A stretch of DNA of 64,000 bases from Ardenticatenales bacterium (GCA_020634515.1 JACKBL010000008.1:296182-360181); one strand, 5' to 3'. Counted from the first letter of the stretch, positions 1 through 8,378 are shown. Notes: generated by a model from the letters alone, not told the origin. Made by a program: numbers and translations.

Positions 1-344
1 CCCTTCGGTCCCATCCGCCAATAAGTCCCCTTTTTTTGATCCGCGTGAGCATTTTCTGATGGGCTGATAAGGACTGACGATGAAAAAAAGCACGGAATTG
101 CATCGTCAATTTGAAGGAACGGTAAGGAAGCAACTTTGTTGTCCTATTAAATTCCGTTCCTAAGTGACCCAGGTCTGTGGGAAATGGGATGTTGTTTTTG
201 GATGATCCAAGATGTCATTAGCTTCCGCTGACGCGATTTTTCCAGGATACCAGGTGCTTGAATGCGGTGGGTGCATCGAACAAGAGACAGCACGCTGTCT
301 GGTATGTCAGGTGTGTGCTAATGAAACGGGGAGGGGACAGAGTT
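1..344. other. Gene-free left edge with a family C repeat
   Basis: No open frame with recognisable content is present here. The stretch is less GC-rich than the core of the window and contains one copy of repeat family C (about 75-163). It lies 3' of the ABC permease gene, which ends at 345 on the minus strand. I see no convincing intrinsic terminator. Confidence 0.5.
75..163 (+). repeat. Intergenic repeat family C, copy 1
   Basis: Starts TGACGATGAAA and ends ATTCCGTTCCTAA. It can fold as two hairpins: GACGAT pairing with ATCGTC, and GGAACGG pairing with CCGTTCC around an inner AAC/GTT stem. Matching copies lie at 46689-46778 (minus) and 59986-60074 (plus). No protein is encoded. It is probably a non-autonomous element, but I could not define terminal inverted repeats or a target duplication. 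Confidence 0.7.
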
Positions 345-1277
345 CTAAATGATATTCAGACCCTGCCTCTTGGCCATGCGTTCCACCTTCCGTAGGAAGA
401 AGTAGGATAAGGCCAGGAAAATGACGGCGTACACGATCAAGATGGTCCATTCCTGCCATACAGGAAGGATAGTGACCCAATCCCCATTAAAGCTGTAGTA
501 GCGAACCAAATCATAGCCCCATGTAAAAGGCAGCAAGTAAGCGATATATTGCAGCACTTTAGGGAATACAGTAATCGGGAAGAAGGCCCCCGCCAGGAAC
601 TCAAAAGCCAGGTTCGTTAGCCCGGCTACCGAGTCGATATTGCGCCACAATAGTCCCAACCCGGCGATCATCACCCCCATGGCCGTGAGTGTTAGGAATA
701 CAGCCAGGCATACGACGAGGACCATTAACATATTGATTGGTTGCGCCCCCGACACGACAATCAAAATCACGTACAAGGGAAGAAAGACAATCTGCGCAAT
801 TAACACCTGGCTCAGTACGGAACCTACATAATAGGCGTACCGGGAGCTGGGGTTGGTATAAAGGAATTCTAGCGTTCCATAATATAAATCGCGGTACACA
901 GCTTCCAATGGGCCGGAAACAGCAATACCGCGAAAAATCCACAAGATCAGAGATGCCTGGAAAAACACAAAGACATCAGTTGTCGTCATTTCCCGGCCAA
1001 TCTGGCTTGCCTCAAACGTAATGACATTGGCAAAAAACACGAAGAATACCATTCTGACCAGCAGCTCAATCACGCCGCCTACCAGACCAGCCCGGTAACG
1101 CACTGCTGTTCGCAGATCTTTAATAATGGTTTCTCGCAGCACAACCCATGCGGAAACAGTTGTTGGGGATTTCACATCGGCCCGTATAGTTGCTGCCCGC
1201 TCGCTCATCACTTTTGTTTGCACAGTGTCTACTCCTTCATAGACTTCCAATACAACAGTCAACTCCCAACGGGACAT
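345..1277 (-). CDS. ABC-2 type transporter permease
   Basis: A 310-residue integral membrane protein forming the channel half of an exporter. It has about six hydrophobic segments (roughly residues 65-85, 100-120, 150-175, 180-210, 220-245, 285-300) and the ABC-2 family pattern of a GAFFP-type turn before the last segments (AGAFFPITVFP near residue 235). It starts two bases after the stop of the ATP-binding gene, so the two form one transcription unit and most likely one exporter. The substrate cannot be told from sequence. The N-terminal 45 residues before the first membrane segment are hydrophilic; a downstream ATG at residue 24 is an alternative start. Base composition is visibly lower in GC than the genes after 3.3 kb. 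Confidence 0.85.
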   Translation of the reverse strand: MSRWELTVVLEVYEGVDTVQTKVMSERAATIRADVKSPTTVSAWVVLRETIIKDLRTAVRYRAGLVGGVIELLVRMVFFVFFANVITFEASQIGREMTTTDVFVFFQASLILWIFRGIAVSGPLEAVYRDLYYGTLEFLYTNPSSRYAYYVGSVLSQVLIAQIVFLPLYVILIVVSGAQPINMLMVLVVCLAVFLTLTAMGVMIAGLGLLWRNIDSVAGLTNLAFEFLAGAFFPITVFPKVLQYIAYLLPFTWGYDLVRYYSFNGDWVTILPVWQEWTILIVYAVIFLALSYFFLRKVERMAKRQGLNII

Positions 1278-1279
1278 CT

Positions 1280-2245
1280 CTACCGATCAAAACTGTCTTC
1301 AAGCCTGCCAATATGGTGCAAGAAGGCGTCCTCTAGAGATACAGTTCGTTGGCGAAGCATGGCGTACACGTCATCTTGTTTCAGCACGTTAATGATAGCC
1401 TCCGTCCCACTTAGCAAGTCAGTGACCCCAAAAGAAACCCAATTGGACTCATGGGTCATACTGAACAGTACACTTTCCGATGCTAAGATCTTGTCTATGG
1501 TAGACTGGGGTAAAGCGTCCCCTTGGACTTCTACAAACTCTCTTGCTCCTACAGCCGCTTTCAGACTTTGTGGAGAGGCCACAATCTCGATCTCGCCGGT
1601 ATTGATAAGCGCGACACGATCTGCCAGTTGCTCTACTTCGGAAAGGATGTGAGTCGTTAATAGCAGCGTTTTGCCTTCCTCGTGGGCGTATTGTTTGAGG
1701 AAGGCGCGCGTCTTTTTGGCGATGATAGGGTCCAGCCCCTTCGTCGGTTCGTCCAGATAAACAACGGGTGGATCATGCAGCAGCGCGCGCATAATGACGA
1801 CGGCTTGCTTCTGCCCTCCCGAAAGGTGCATGAACTGTTTGTTCAAGTTGGGCTGAAAATCAAGATCGGTTGCCAATTTCTCGATTTGGTTCTCGATTCT
1901 TGTTCTGCTCAAACCACGCAGAAAACCAAAAAAGCGCAAGTTCTCTATTGCCGTTAAGCGGGCATAGGCAGAACGTTCAGAATCTTGTCCGACATATCCG
2001 AAAAGATACCGTATATCCCTTTCGTGCTTGTCAAGATCGAGGCCAAGGACCTCTACCTGCCCACTGTCCTTGGCGATCAATGTTGCCAATATCTTGATAA
2101 GGGTGGTTTTCCCCGCCCCATTAGGCCCTAGCAATGCCAGAATCTCTCCCTTGTATATATCCAGGGTCGCATTTTTCAGGGCTTCTGTTTTCCCATATGT
2201 TTTTCGAACATTTCGTGCCGAAACTTGAATTTGCATGTTGGTCAT
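1280..2245 (-). CDS. ABC transporter ATP-binding protein (DrrA/ABC-2 exporter type)
   Basis: A 321-residue cytoplasmic ATPase that powers the adjacent permease. Visible motifs are Walker A GPNGAGKTT (about residue 40), the ABC signature LSGGQKQ (about 142), Walker B VVYLDEPTKGLDP (about 162) and the switch histidine in LLLTTHILSEVEQ (about 200). The roughly 90-residue C-terminal extension after the nucleotide-binding domain is typical of drug, lantibiotic or polysaccharide exporters of the DrrA type. The next gene begins 2 bp after its stop. The upstream side is a 1 kb gene-free stretch. No regulator gene is adjacent, so regulation cannot be inferred. Confidence 0.9.
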   Translation of the reverse strand: MTNMQIQVSARNVRKTYGKTEALKNATLDIYKGEILALLGPNGAGKTTLIKILATLIAKDSGQVEVLGLDLDKHERDIRYLFGYVGQDSERSAYARLTAIENLRFFGFLRGLSRTRIENQIEKLATDLDFQPNLNKQFMHLSGGQKQAVVIMRALLHDPPVVYLDEPTKGLDPIIAKKTRAFLKQYAHEEGKTLLLTTHILSEVEQLADRVALINTGEIEIVASPQSLKAAVGAREFVEVQGDALPQSTIDKILASESVLFSMTHESNWVSFGVTDLLSGTEAIINVLKQDDVYAMLRQRTVSLEDAFLHHIGRLEDSFDR

Positions 2246-2645
2246 TATTCTTGATGGTCTTGGGGAATAGCAAAAATAGGCATGAAAACACCTGCGCAGT
2301 GGAAGCCACTAGCCCAAGCGCACGTCATGAAACAGGCGGTCTGCGCGAGATTGGAAACGAAAAGAAGACCGTTTTCTTCAGTTTAGTCTCTGATTTGTCT
2401 TGGCAGCAAACAAAAAACAGCCTTGTGTCCGCAATGTGATTTACATAACAGATGGCATTTGAATACGCCACATTTCTACCCAGCCTGTCTTCTGATCCAG
2501 GGTGGAAGTGCGTTATTGTGTTGTTTTATGCTGCCCAATTGGGACGGTTAGATGCCTTGTGAGGATTGGCTTTGCATCTTCCCGCCCGAGGTCCACTGAT
2601 GGCTGACAACTACGTACTGTACACTAACCAGTACTTCAGTTGTTT

Positions 2646-2694
2646 GTAACTGCAACGCTCTCTACAGACTGGTCCAATCTGGCTTAGCAGCTAC
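2646..2694 (-). mobile_element. MITE-A copy A1 (short, older)
   Basis: Internally shortened MITE-A: begins GTAACTGCAACG and ends GGCTTAGCAGCTAC, with the inner core TCCAATCTGG. The left flank is AGTTGTTT (2638-2645). The matching right flank AGTTATTT is split by the later insertion A2 and is restored when A2 plus one duplicate is removed (AGT at 2695-2697, then 2809 onward). The 7/8 match suggests this copy is older than A2. Confidence 0.75.
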
Positions 2695-2697
2695 AGT

Positions 2698-2800
2698 GTG
2701 ACTATACAGGTCATCTGCCCAGATTGGACCAATTTGCTCTGGTTGAATCTTATTGATGTCTACAAAATTGGTCCAATCTCTCGGAGACGTGAATAGTTAC
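2698..2800 (+). mobile_element. MITE-A copy A2, inserted at the end of A1
   Basis: About 103 bp, with core pair GATTGGACCAATTT and AAATTGGTCCAATC and right end AATAGTTAC. It is flanked on both sides by the same 8 bases, GCTACAGT (2690-2697 and 2801-2808), a perfect target duplication. The target was the right terminus of the older copy A1. No coding capacity; it would need a transposase supplied in trans. Confidence 0.85.
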
Positions 2801-3083
2801 GCTACAGTTATTTGAAGACAAGGAGTTTACACATCCTTGCATAACATGGGCAAAAATTCTACCCTTATTGGTTTGTGGAACGGCGATCAAGATAAGACAG
2901 TTGCATATGATAAGCGAACTATCTTCGTGTGTCAACTGAGGGAAAAGTTGCCTTACAGCCCCAAACAGGGCCTTTGTCGTGATTCCACAGGTTTCAAGGT
3001 GCACGATGGGCGCATTGGATACAAGCATAAATAGGACGCTCTTTCAAATGTAGCTGTTCAGACTCCGGGGTACATGGTCCAAC

Positions 3084-3147
3084 AAACCTTCCCGGAAGCG
3101 CCATTTCAGACCCCAATCGTCTCATTGCCCACTTCTTCGGGAGAAGG
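3084..3147 (+). repeat. Repeat family F, copy 1
   Basis: Begins AAACCTTCCCGGAAG and continues with a CATTTCAGACC...CGTCTCA middle and a CTTCTTCGGGAGAAGG end. The same layout is seen at 34229-34294 (AAACTTTTCTGGAAG, CTTCAGACC, CGTCTCA, GCTTCCAGGAAG). Shorter relatives occur near 14567-14624 and at 48850-48887. Ends can pair into a hairpin. Confidence 0.55.
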
Positions 3148-3282
3148 GCATCTCGTTGGCGTATAATGGACCAGTCGTGAATGCGTTCCCGTTCTTGTGA
3201 GGCCAGGGAAGCATTTGCGGATGGCCTGTTCTCAATTAGACGCCTGCCTGAGACGTTTTTTTGCAAGCTATCAGGGATCTAC

Positions 3283-4071
3283 TTAAAAGAACTCGTCCAG
3301 CAGGCGGTAGAAAGCGACTTTGGCCGCATCCGGTTCGGGCAGGCCATAGTGCGTAAGAAAACGGGTATCCCAGCCGGGACCAAAGTTGTGTCCCAGGCTG
3401 CGGGTACAGAGCGCCAGGTCCTGGTAGCGGTCGGCGATGCCCGCCCGCCCCAGGTCGATGAAACCGGAGACCTGTTCATCCCAAACCATGATGTTTGGCA
3501 GGCAGTAATCGCCATGCGTGAAGACGAGGTCTTCATCCGGGGGGCGTGTGCGTAGGAGTTCCTGGTAGGCGTGAGATGCCGGCATTTCCACGTCAAAATC
3601 CGATTCATCCACCAGACCCGCCAGCAATCGGCTTTGGGCTGCCGGCATCTTCATCGCCAGACGTTGATCAAAAGGGCAATCGGCGACAGGCACGCTGTGC
3701 AATTGGCGCAACCCGGACGCCAGCAAACGCACCGCCGTTTCTTTCGCCGCATCGGACTGGTCATTAAAATGCGTGACATCCGCGCCCGCCAGCGCCGTCA
3801 TCAGCAAGTAGGCGTCTTCTTCTTGCCGCGCGAAGTAGAGACAACGTGGCGCGGGCAGTTTTCCCGCCAGCCACCTCATCACCGCGGCTTCGTGTTGCAG
3901 TTCACCGGCCAACCAACCGGCTGCCACCTTCAAATACCAGATGACGTTATCCGGTCGGCGCAGGCGAAAGACCCGCGCGCCCGACCAACTCATGGTGGCC
4001 ATTTGCCAGGCGCAGTCGGCGACGCGGGCGCTCAGGTCGGCGGGCAGGGAGAGGTCGCGCGGGAGCGTCAT
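3283..4071 (-). CDS. Aminoglycoside 3'-phosphotransferase-like kinase
   Basis: 262 residues, the usual length for APH(3') enzymes, which transfer phosphate from ATP to the 3'-hydroxyl of kanamycin-type drugs. Visible are the ATP-site lysine in WYLKVA (K49), the catalytic loop HGDYCLPN (H186, D188, N193), the metal-binding IDLGRAGIADRYQD (D206) and the C-terminal YRLLDEFF ending typical of APH(3') proteins. It starts 9 bp after the stop of the SWIM-domain gene, so both are probably one transcript. There is no integron, IS or plasmid signal next to it, so it looks chromosomal and ancestral rather than recently acquired. Substrate range is inferred; a fructosamine or other small-molecule kinase role is less likely because of the close C-terminal match. 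Confidence 0.88.
   Translation of the reverse strand: MTLPRDLSLPADLSARVADCAWQMATMSWSGARVFRLRRPDNVIWYLKVAAGWLAGELQHEAAVMRWLAGKLPAPRCLYFARQEEDAYLLMTALAGADVTHFNDQSDAAKETAVRLLASGLRQLHSVPVADCPFDQRLAMKMPAAQSRLLAGLVDESDFDVEMPASHAYQELLRTRPPDEDLVFTHGDYCLPNIMVWDEQVSGFIDLGRAGIADRYQDLALCTRSLGHNFGPGWDTRFLTHYGLPEPDAAKVAFYRLLDEFF
3577..3584. repeat. First of about 75 copies of the palindrome TGCCGGCA
   Basis: Highly iterated octamer. Start positions read by eye: 3577, 3640, 4242, 5434, 5983, 6265, 7057, 7075, 7513, 8033, 8770, 10793, 12801, 13474, 13720, 14058, 14218, 15712, 16320, 17309, 17319, 18438, 18590, 20378, 21432, 21564, 22929, 23125, 23719, 25315, 27430, 28636, 28902, 30595, 32424, 32761, 34079, 35070, 35338, 35834, 35974, 37459, 38023, 38209, 38728, 39826, 41053, 41383, 41440, 42514, 42841, 44780, 45299, 45485, 45807, 47170, 47236, 47326, 47366, 47440, 50560, 51825, 52320, 52834, 53539, 53664, 55031, 56333, 57113, 57176, 57404, 57792, 58406, 59461, 60176, 60384, 60549, 61186, 61465, 61933, 63397. 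Copies are in coding and non-coding DNA, usually preceded by A and followed by T or C. The list may miss a few. Confidence 0.9.
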
Positions 4072-4080
4072 ATGTTGGAT

Positions 4081-5871
4081 TTAGCGGAGGTCGCGCAGCA
4101 AGGGAACCAGCTTGTATTTGCGGCCATGTTTACTCAGAATGTGGTTGAGGTACTGTTGCCATTCGGGCAAACGATTGTGCTGTTGATAAATGTCGCGGGC
4201 GCGGCGCAGCCAGATAGCGGCATTGTAGTAGGCTTGTGCTTTGCCGGCATCCATAATCACCTCTCCCCTTTTCTGATACTGCCGTATACACCAGTCCGGG
4301 TACGTGGCCGAGACGGCGTCAACCACCCGCATGAGGGCCTGGTCGCTGCCATAATTCACTTTGTCGAACAGTTCCATGGCCTCTCGCAGCATATTCTCGT
4401 GCAGATAGACGTCTACCTTGCTCGTTGTGTCCCAACCACCCCGCACAGCTTGCAGCATGGCGGGCCGGATCGCCGACCATTCATCCCCGGCAATCGCCTG
4501 CGTCGCGGTGTAATCGTCGAAAGTAAGGCTTGCCGTAAAAGCCGCCTGCGCCGCCTGTAGGGCCAGATCTCGCTGCCGTGTTGCCGTAGCCTGGTCGCGG
4601 GTCCAGCGCGCCAGTTCGACCTTTCCCTCCCGGGCTTCCAACGCTAGCCCTTGCGCGGCAACCTCCAGCGCCTCCGCGATTTTGCCTTTTTCCACGAGAA
4701 CGGTGGCGACGGCGTGCGCGTCTCGCGGTAGTGCCAGATAGGCTTTGGCATCGGCGACCGCCGTCGCATAATCGCCCACTTGCAGGCGCATCAGGATAGC
4801 CATCTGCGTCTCTCCTTCCGCTTCCGCCAGATTGATGTACGCCGCCGTTCTCCCTTGCCGTGCCAGAATGCGCAGGCGCGCCTGCGCCAACTCATTCGCG
4901 AAATCAGGGGCTTCTCCTTCCCAGGCTCCCCGTTCCGTGATATGGCCCTGCATGGCCGCCACCAGCGGCGGATAGGTCCAGCCCTGCTCCAGCGCCGTCG
5001 TGGCTATCTCCAGCAGCAAGTCTTCCTCCCAGGCAGCTACCTTCTTGCTCCAGGCTTTGATCTCCGCCGGCGATAGGTCGTGGCTGAGCAAGACCTCGGC
5101 GAGAGCCTCGCCCAGCATCAGCGTGGCCTCGTCAAAAATGTCGATGTTGTAATCGTAGATATGCTCATCCAGGTTAGTTACTTCATTGATGTATGCATCG
5201 ACGATGGTTGTGATCATGGCCGCGGCGGCGGCGACATCTTCCACATCCAGCAAGGCCCTCACCTTTGTCAGATAGGGGTCGAGAATGAGGTCGGGGTTCA
5301 TCTCCAGGCCGTCGTATTCGTCGTAATATCTGCCATAGTGCGCATCCCGCGCGGATGATTGGCGGAAATCGGCGCGGATTTCGCGGTGGATGGCGTTGAG
5401 GTCGATGGAAGCAGACGTGATGGGGGTGGCGGATGCCGGCATTGCCTTCAACCACCCAATCTCTTGTTCAATCGCCGCCAGAATCCCCACGCCCTGCGCC
5501 GCCGCCCCCAGCAGCACCCGCCGCAGATCGTCCGCCGTCAGATTCGCCAGCAGCGTTTCCAGCGCCGGCTTCTCCACTACCTCTTTCTTGTCGTTAATCA
5601 GCGTCAGCAAGACGGCTACGATATGCTTGCAGATGCCGCCCCAATCATAAGGACAGGTACAGGACGAATCCGCGATACCCGATTCATCCAACGTGATCGC
5701 CACGTCATACGGTTCATACCCGCTTCCCGCCACGCGCGCGGTGACAAAATTTCCGCGTCGCACCACATGCGAAACCAGCTCGTCTCTGTAGTATTTCATC
5801 CCTCTGGTAAAGGATGCGTCGCTGGCCAGGGCCATAATATCTCTCTCGGTCAACTCAGTCTGTGTGGTCAT
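4081..5871 (-). CDS. SWIM zinc-finger domain protein
   Basis: 596 residues. The N-terminal part has the SWIM signature C-x-C-x(n)-C-x-H in SSCTCPYDWGGICKHIV (about residues 70-86), which binds zinc and is found in proteins that contact DNA or partner proteins. The rest is almost entirely helical, with tandem TPR-like segments rich in A, L and E (about 200-590), consistent with a scaffold. No catalytic motif is visible. It is transcribed divergently from trmFO with a 118-bp gap and precedes the APH-like gene by 9 bp. Its function in Chloroflexota is unknown. Some SWIM proteins sit beside SNF2 helicases, but no helicase is present here. Confidence 0.85.
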   Translation of the reverse strand: MTTQTELTERDIMALASDASFTRGMKYYRDELVSHVVRRGNFVTARVAGSGYEPYDVAITLDESGIADSSCTCPYDWGGICKHIVAVLLTLINDKKEVVEKPALETLLANLTADDLRRVLLGAAAQGVGILAAIEQEIGWLKAMPASATPITSASIDLNAIHREIRADFRQSSARDAHYGRYYDEYDGLEMNPDLILDPYLTKVRALLDVEDVAAAAAMITTIVDAYINEVTNLDEHIYDYNIDIFDEATLMLGEALAEVLLSHDLSPAEIKAWSKKVAAWEEDLLLEIATTALEQGWTYPPLVAAMQGHITERGAWEGEAPDFANELAQARLRILARQGRTAAYINLAEAEGETQMAILMRLQVGDYATAVADAKAYLALPRDAHAVATVLVEKGKIAEALEVAAQGLALEAREGKVELARWTRDQATATRQRDLALQAAQAAFTASLTFDDYTATQAIAGDEWSAIRPAMLQAVRGGWDTTSKVDVYLHENMLREAMELFDKVNYGSDQALMRVVDAVSATYPDWCIRQYQKRGEVIMDAGKAQAYYNAAIWLRRARDIYQQHNRLPEWQQYLNHILSKHGRKYKLVPLLRDLR

Positions 5872-5989
5872 AGCGTGCCTCCATCATCGAACAAGTCACC
5901 TGGTGAATCACGACGGTATTTTATCCTGATCGGCACGCGCGTCTATGGTCCATTGCGGACAGGGGCGCGTTTTGTGTTAAAATGCCGGC

Positions 5990-7375
5990 ATGATTCCAAA
6001 ACCCTCCGAACTCATCATCATCGGCGGCGGGCTGGCGGGCGCGGAAGCCGCCTGGCAAGCCGCGCAGCACGGCGTCTCCGTGCGCCTCTACGAAATGCGC
6101 CCGCACACGCCCACCCCCGCCCATGTCTCCGACCGCCTCGCGGAACTCGTTTGCAGCAACTCCCTCGGCTCCGTCCTCATCGACAAAGCCCCCGGCCTGC
6201 TCAAAGCGGAAATGCGCGGCCTCGGTTCCTTGATTTTGCAATGCGCGGAGGAGGCGGCCATTCCTGCCGGCATTTCCCTTGCCGTAGACCGCGACCAATT
6301 CGCCCAACTCGTCACCGAACGCATCCAAAACCACCCCCGCATCCAACTTATCCACGAAGAAGTCACCCACATTCCCGCCGCCCCCTGCATCATCGCCAGC
6401 GGCCCCCTCACCTCCCCCGCCCTCACCACCGCCCTGCAATCCCTCGGCAGCCAGGAGTACCTCTACTTCTTCGACGCCCTCTCCCCCATCGTCAACGCCG
6501 AAACCATCAACATGAACGTCGCCTTCCGTGCCTCCCGCTGGGAGAAAGGGGAGCAAGAAGAAGGCGACTACATCAACTGCCCCATGACGGAGGCGGAGTA
6601 CAACCGCTTCTATGACGCCCTCGTCGCCGCCGAGACGATCCAACTGCGCCAGTTCGAACTGGACGACCCCCGCTTTTTTGAGGGCTGCCTGCCCGTGGAA
6701 GTGCTGGCCAAGCGTGGGCGCGAGGCGCTGGCCTTTGGCCCCATGCGTCCCGTGGGATTGACGGACCCGCGCACGGGGCGGCAGCCGTACGCGGTGGTGC
6801 AACTGCGCCAGGATAACGCGGCCGGTTCGCTCTACAATCTGGTGGGCTTCCAGACCAATCTGCGCTGGGGCGAACAGCGGCAAGTGCTGCGCCTCATCCC
6901 CGGCCTGGAGGAAGCGGAGTTTTTCCGCTATGGCATGATGCACCGCAACACGTACATTAACGCGCCGGAATGGCTGCTGCCGACGATGCAGTATCGCGGG
7001 CGCGCCGATCTGTTTTTCGCGGGTCAGTTGACGGGGGTGGAGGGGTATGTGGGAAATGCCGGCACGGGACTCCTTGCCGGCATCAACGCTGCCCGCCTCC
7101 TCACCGGCGACCTGCCCCTCATCCTGCCCACCCAGACCATGCTGGGCGCGCTCTGCCACTACGTCACCCACGCCGAAGCCCGGAGCTTCCAGCCGATGAA
7201 GGCCAACTTCGGCCTCCTGCCGCCCCCAGAGAGCCGCATGAAGAAAGCGGATCGCTACGCCTACTACAGCAAACGGGCGCTCACCGCGCTGCGCCGTTTC
7301 GCCCGCGAACGCCGACTGGCCTTCGACCAGGCCGCCGCCGAGCGCGTCGTGGCCGCTTCCGCCCCTCCAGGTTGA
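5990..7375 (+). CDS. trmFO: Methylenetetrahydrofolate-tRNA-(uracil-5-)-methyltransferase TrmFO
   Basis: 461 residues, normal for the family. The enzyme makes 5-methyluridine at position 54 of tRNA using methylene-THF as carbon donor and FADH2 as reductant. The N-terminus has the FAD dinucleotide fold IIIGGGLAGAEAAW (about 9-22) followed by the family hallmark YEMRP and the CSNSLGS segment. The C-terminal half contains FAGQLTGVEGYVGN and the conserved YVTHAEARSFQPMKANFGLLP region. The start ATG lies right after a TGCCGGCA octamer (5983). TGCCGGCA copies at 7057 and 7075 separate a stretch of G-ending codons from C-ending codons in the same gene. It is the first gene of a co-directional run. 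Confidence 0.96.
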   Translation: MIPKPSELIIIGGGLAGAEAAWQAAQHGVSVRLYEMRPHTPTPAHVSDRLAELVCSNSLGSVLIDKAPGLLKAEMRGLGSLILQCAEEAAIPAGISLAVDRDQFAQLVTERIQNHPRIQLIHEEVTHIPAAPCIIASGPLTSPALTTALQSLGSQEYLYFFDALSPIVNAETINMNVAFRASRWEKGEQEEGDYINCPMTEAEYNRFYDALVAAETIQLRQFELDDPRFFEGCLPVEVLAKRGREALAFGPMRPVGLTDPRTGRQPYAVVQLRQDNAAGSLYNLVGFQTNLRWGEQRQVLRLIPGLEEAEFFRYGMMHRNTYINAPEWLLPTMQYRGRADLFFAGQLTGVEGYVGNAGTGLLAGINAARLLTGDLPLILPTQTMLGALCHYVTHAEARSFQPMKANFGLLPPPESRMKKADRYAYYSKRALTALRRFARERRLAFDQAAAERVVAASAPPG

Positions 7376-7382
7376 GCCAGCT

Positions 7383-8351
7383 ATGCGCCGATACACGTCC
7401 CATTTTGCCTCTCTGCTGTTGCTGTTGACGTTTTGGCTCTGGTTGACGGGGTGTAGCCGCGCGCCGGAGACCGCGCTGCCCGCCGAGCCTGTTGCCGGTC
7501 AGTTAGCGCAAATGCCGGCATCCGCCACCCTCACCCCCGCTCCCACCCCCGCCCCGCGCCTGTTCGACGGCCGCCGCGCCCATCAATTCGCCGCCGCGCA
7601 ACTGTCGCTCGGACCCCGCTGGCCCGGCTCCGACGGCCACCGCCAGGTCCGTGCCCTGCTCGTCGATACGCTCACGCAGGCCAACTGGCAGGTCGAAACA
7701 CAGGATTTCGACTACCAGGGCTTCGCCGCGCAAAACATCATTGCCCGCGCCAACGTCGGGCATGGTCCCGTGGTCATCATTGGCGCGCACTACGACACGC
7801 GCCGCATCGCGGACCAGACCCCAGGGAGCAGTGCCCCCGTGCCCGGTGCGGTCGATGGGGCCAGCGGCGTGGCCGTCCTCCTGGAACTGGCGCAGGCGCT
7901 CAATTTGCCCCAGGTTCCCTACGAAGTGTGGCTGGCCTTCTTTGACGTGGAGGACAATGGGCATGGCGGTATTGCCGGCTGGGATTGGATTGCCGGTTCC
8001 CGCTATATGGCTGATAATCTGACGGTGTCGCCTGCCGGCATTATCGTCCTGGACATGATTGGCGACGCCGACCAACAACTCTACTACGAAGGCAACTCCG
8101 ACGACGCCCTCCGCGCCGAAATTTGGGCCATCGCCGCCGACCTGGATTATGGCGACTTTTTTATTCCCGCCGTTCGGCATACAATGATAGACGACCATCT
8201 CCCCTTCGCGCAGCGGGGCTGGGCGGCAGTGGACATCATCGACTTCGATTATCCCTACTGGCACACCGTGGACGACACGCTGGATAAAATCAGCCCGGAC
8301 AGCCTGGAGCGCGTAGGCCGCACTGTGCAAACATGGCTGGAGCAGCCGTAG
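7383..8351 (+). CDS. M28-family lipoprotein, glutaminyl-cyclase-like
   Basis: 322 residues with a lipoprotein signal peptide (hydrophobic stretch ending LTGC, lipid-modified Cys24), so it is probably anchored at the cell surface. The M28 zinc-peptidase fold is visible: GAHYDTR (H136), GAVDGASG (D158), FDVED (E190, D191), LDMIGD (D224) and YWHTVDD (H294). The combination of LDMIGD, a DDHLPF motif and WHT near the end matches glutaminyl-peptide cyclotransferases, which form N-terminal pyroglutamate, more closely than classical aminopeptidases; this is a family-level inference. The gene starts 7 bp after trmFO. A low-complexity Pro/Ala/Thr linker (about 45-60) follows the lipobox. Confidence 0.85.
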   Translation: MRRYTSHFASLLLLLTFWLWLTGCSRAPETALPAEPVAGQLAQMPASATLTPAPTPAPRLFDGRRAHQFAAAQLSLGPRWPGSDGHRQVRALLVDTLTQANWQVETQDFDYQGFAAQNIIARANVGHGPVVIIGAHYDTRRIADQTPGSSAPVPGAVDGASGVAVLLELAQALNLPQVPYEVWLAFFDVEDNGHGGIAGWDWIAGSRYMADNLTVSPAGIIVLDMIGDADQQLYYEGNSDDALRAEIWAIAADLDYGDFFIPAVRHTMIDDHLPFAQRGWAAVDIIDFDYPYWHTVDDTLDKISPDSLERVGRTVQTWLEQP

Positions 8352-8378
8352 CGCCGACTTCCGAACTTCGGAAGGATG

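Larger units (their letters stand above)
2246..3282. other. 1 kb gene-free stretch with nested repeats
   Basis: Open frames here are short, overlap on both strands and resemble nothing known. The stretch has relatively low GC and no TGCCGGCA octamer. It contains two MITE-A copies (2646-2694 and 2698-2800, one inserted at the end of the other) and a family F repeat (about 3084-3147). The promoter of the ABC operon should lie close to 2250-2450 on the minus strand, but no clear hexamers were identified. Confidence 0.6.

Noticed and set aside
3238..3275. T-rich run GTTTTTTTGC as a terminator
   Set aside because: It has the T-tract on the plus strand, but no gene on that strand ends there and no stable hairpin precedes it.
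2246..3282. Search for tRNA or small RNA genes in the long gap
   Set aside because: No cloverleaf with a TTCRA arm or other RNA signature was found; the structured parts are MITE and family F repeats.
3181..3555. Plus-strand frame of 124 codons over the APH gene
   Set aside because: It is the antisense of the conserved APH(3') C-terminus and begins in repeat-rich DNA.
5359..6615. 418-codon plus-strand frame across the SWIM gene and trmFO start
   Set aside because: It is rich in Arg/His/Pro, crosses a divergent promoter gap and overlaps two well-supported genes in other frames.
5921..7396. Long minus-strand frame of 491 codons opposite trmFO
   Set aside because: It is the antisense of a clear trmFO, has low-complexity Gly/Val/Arg-rich translation and no recognisable domain; long shadow frames are usual in GC-rich genes.
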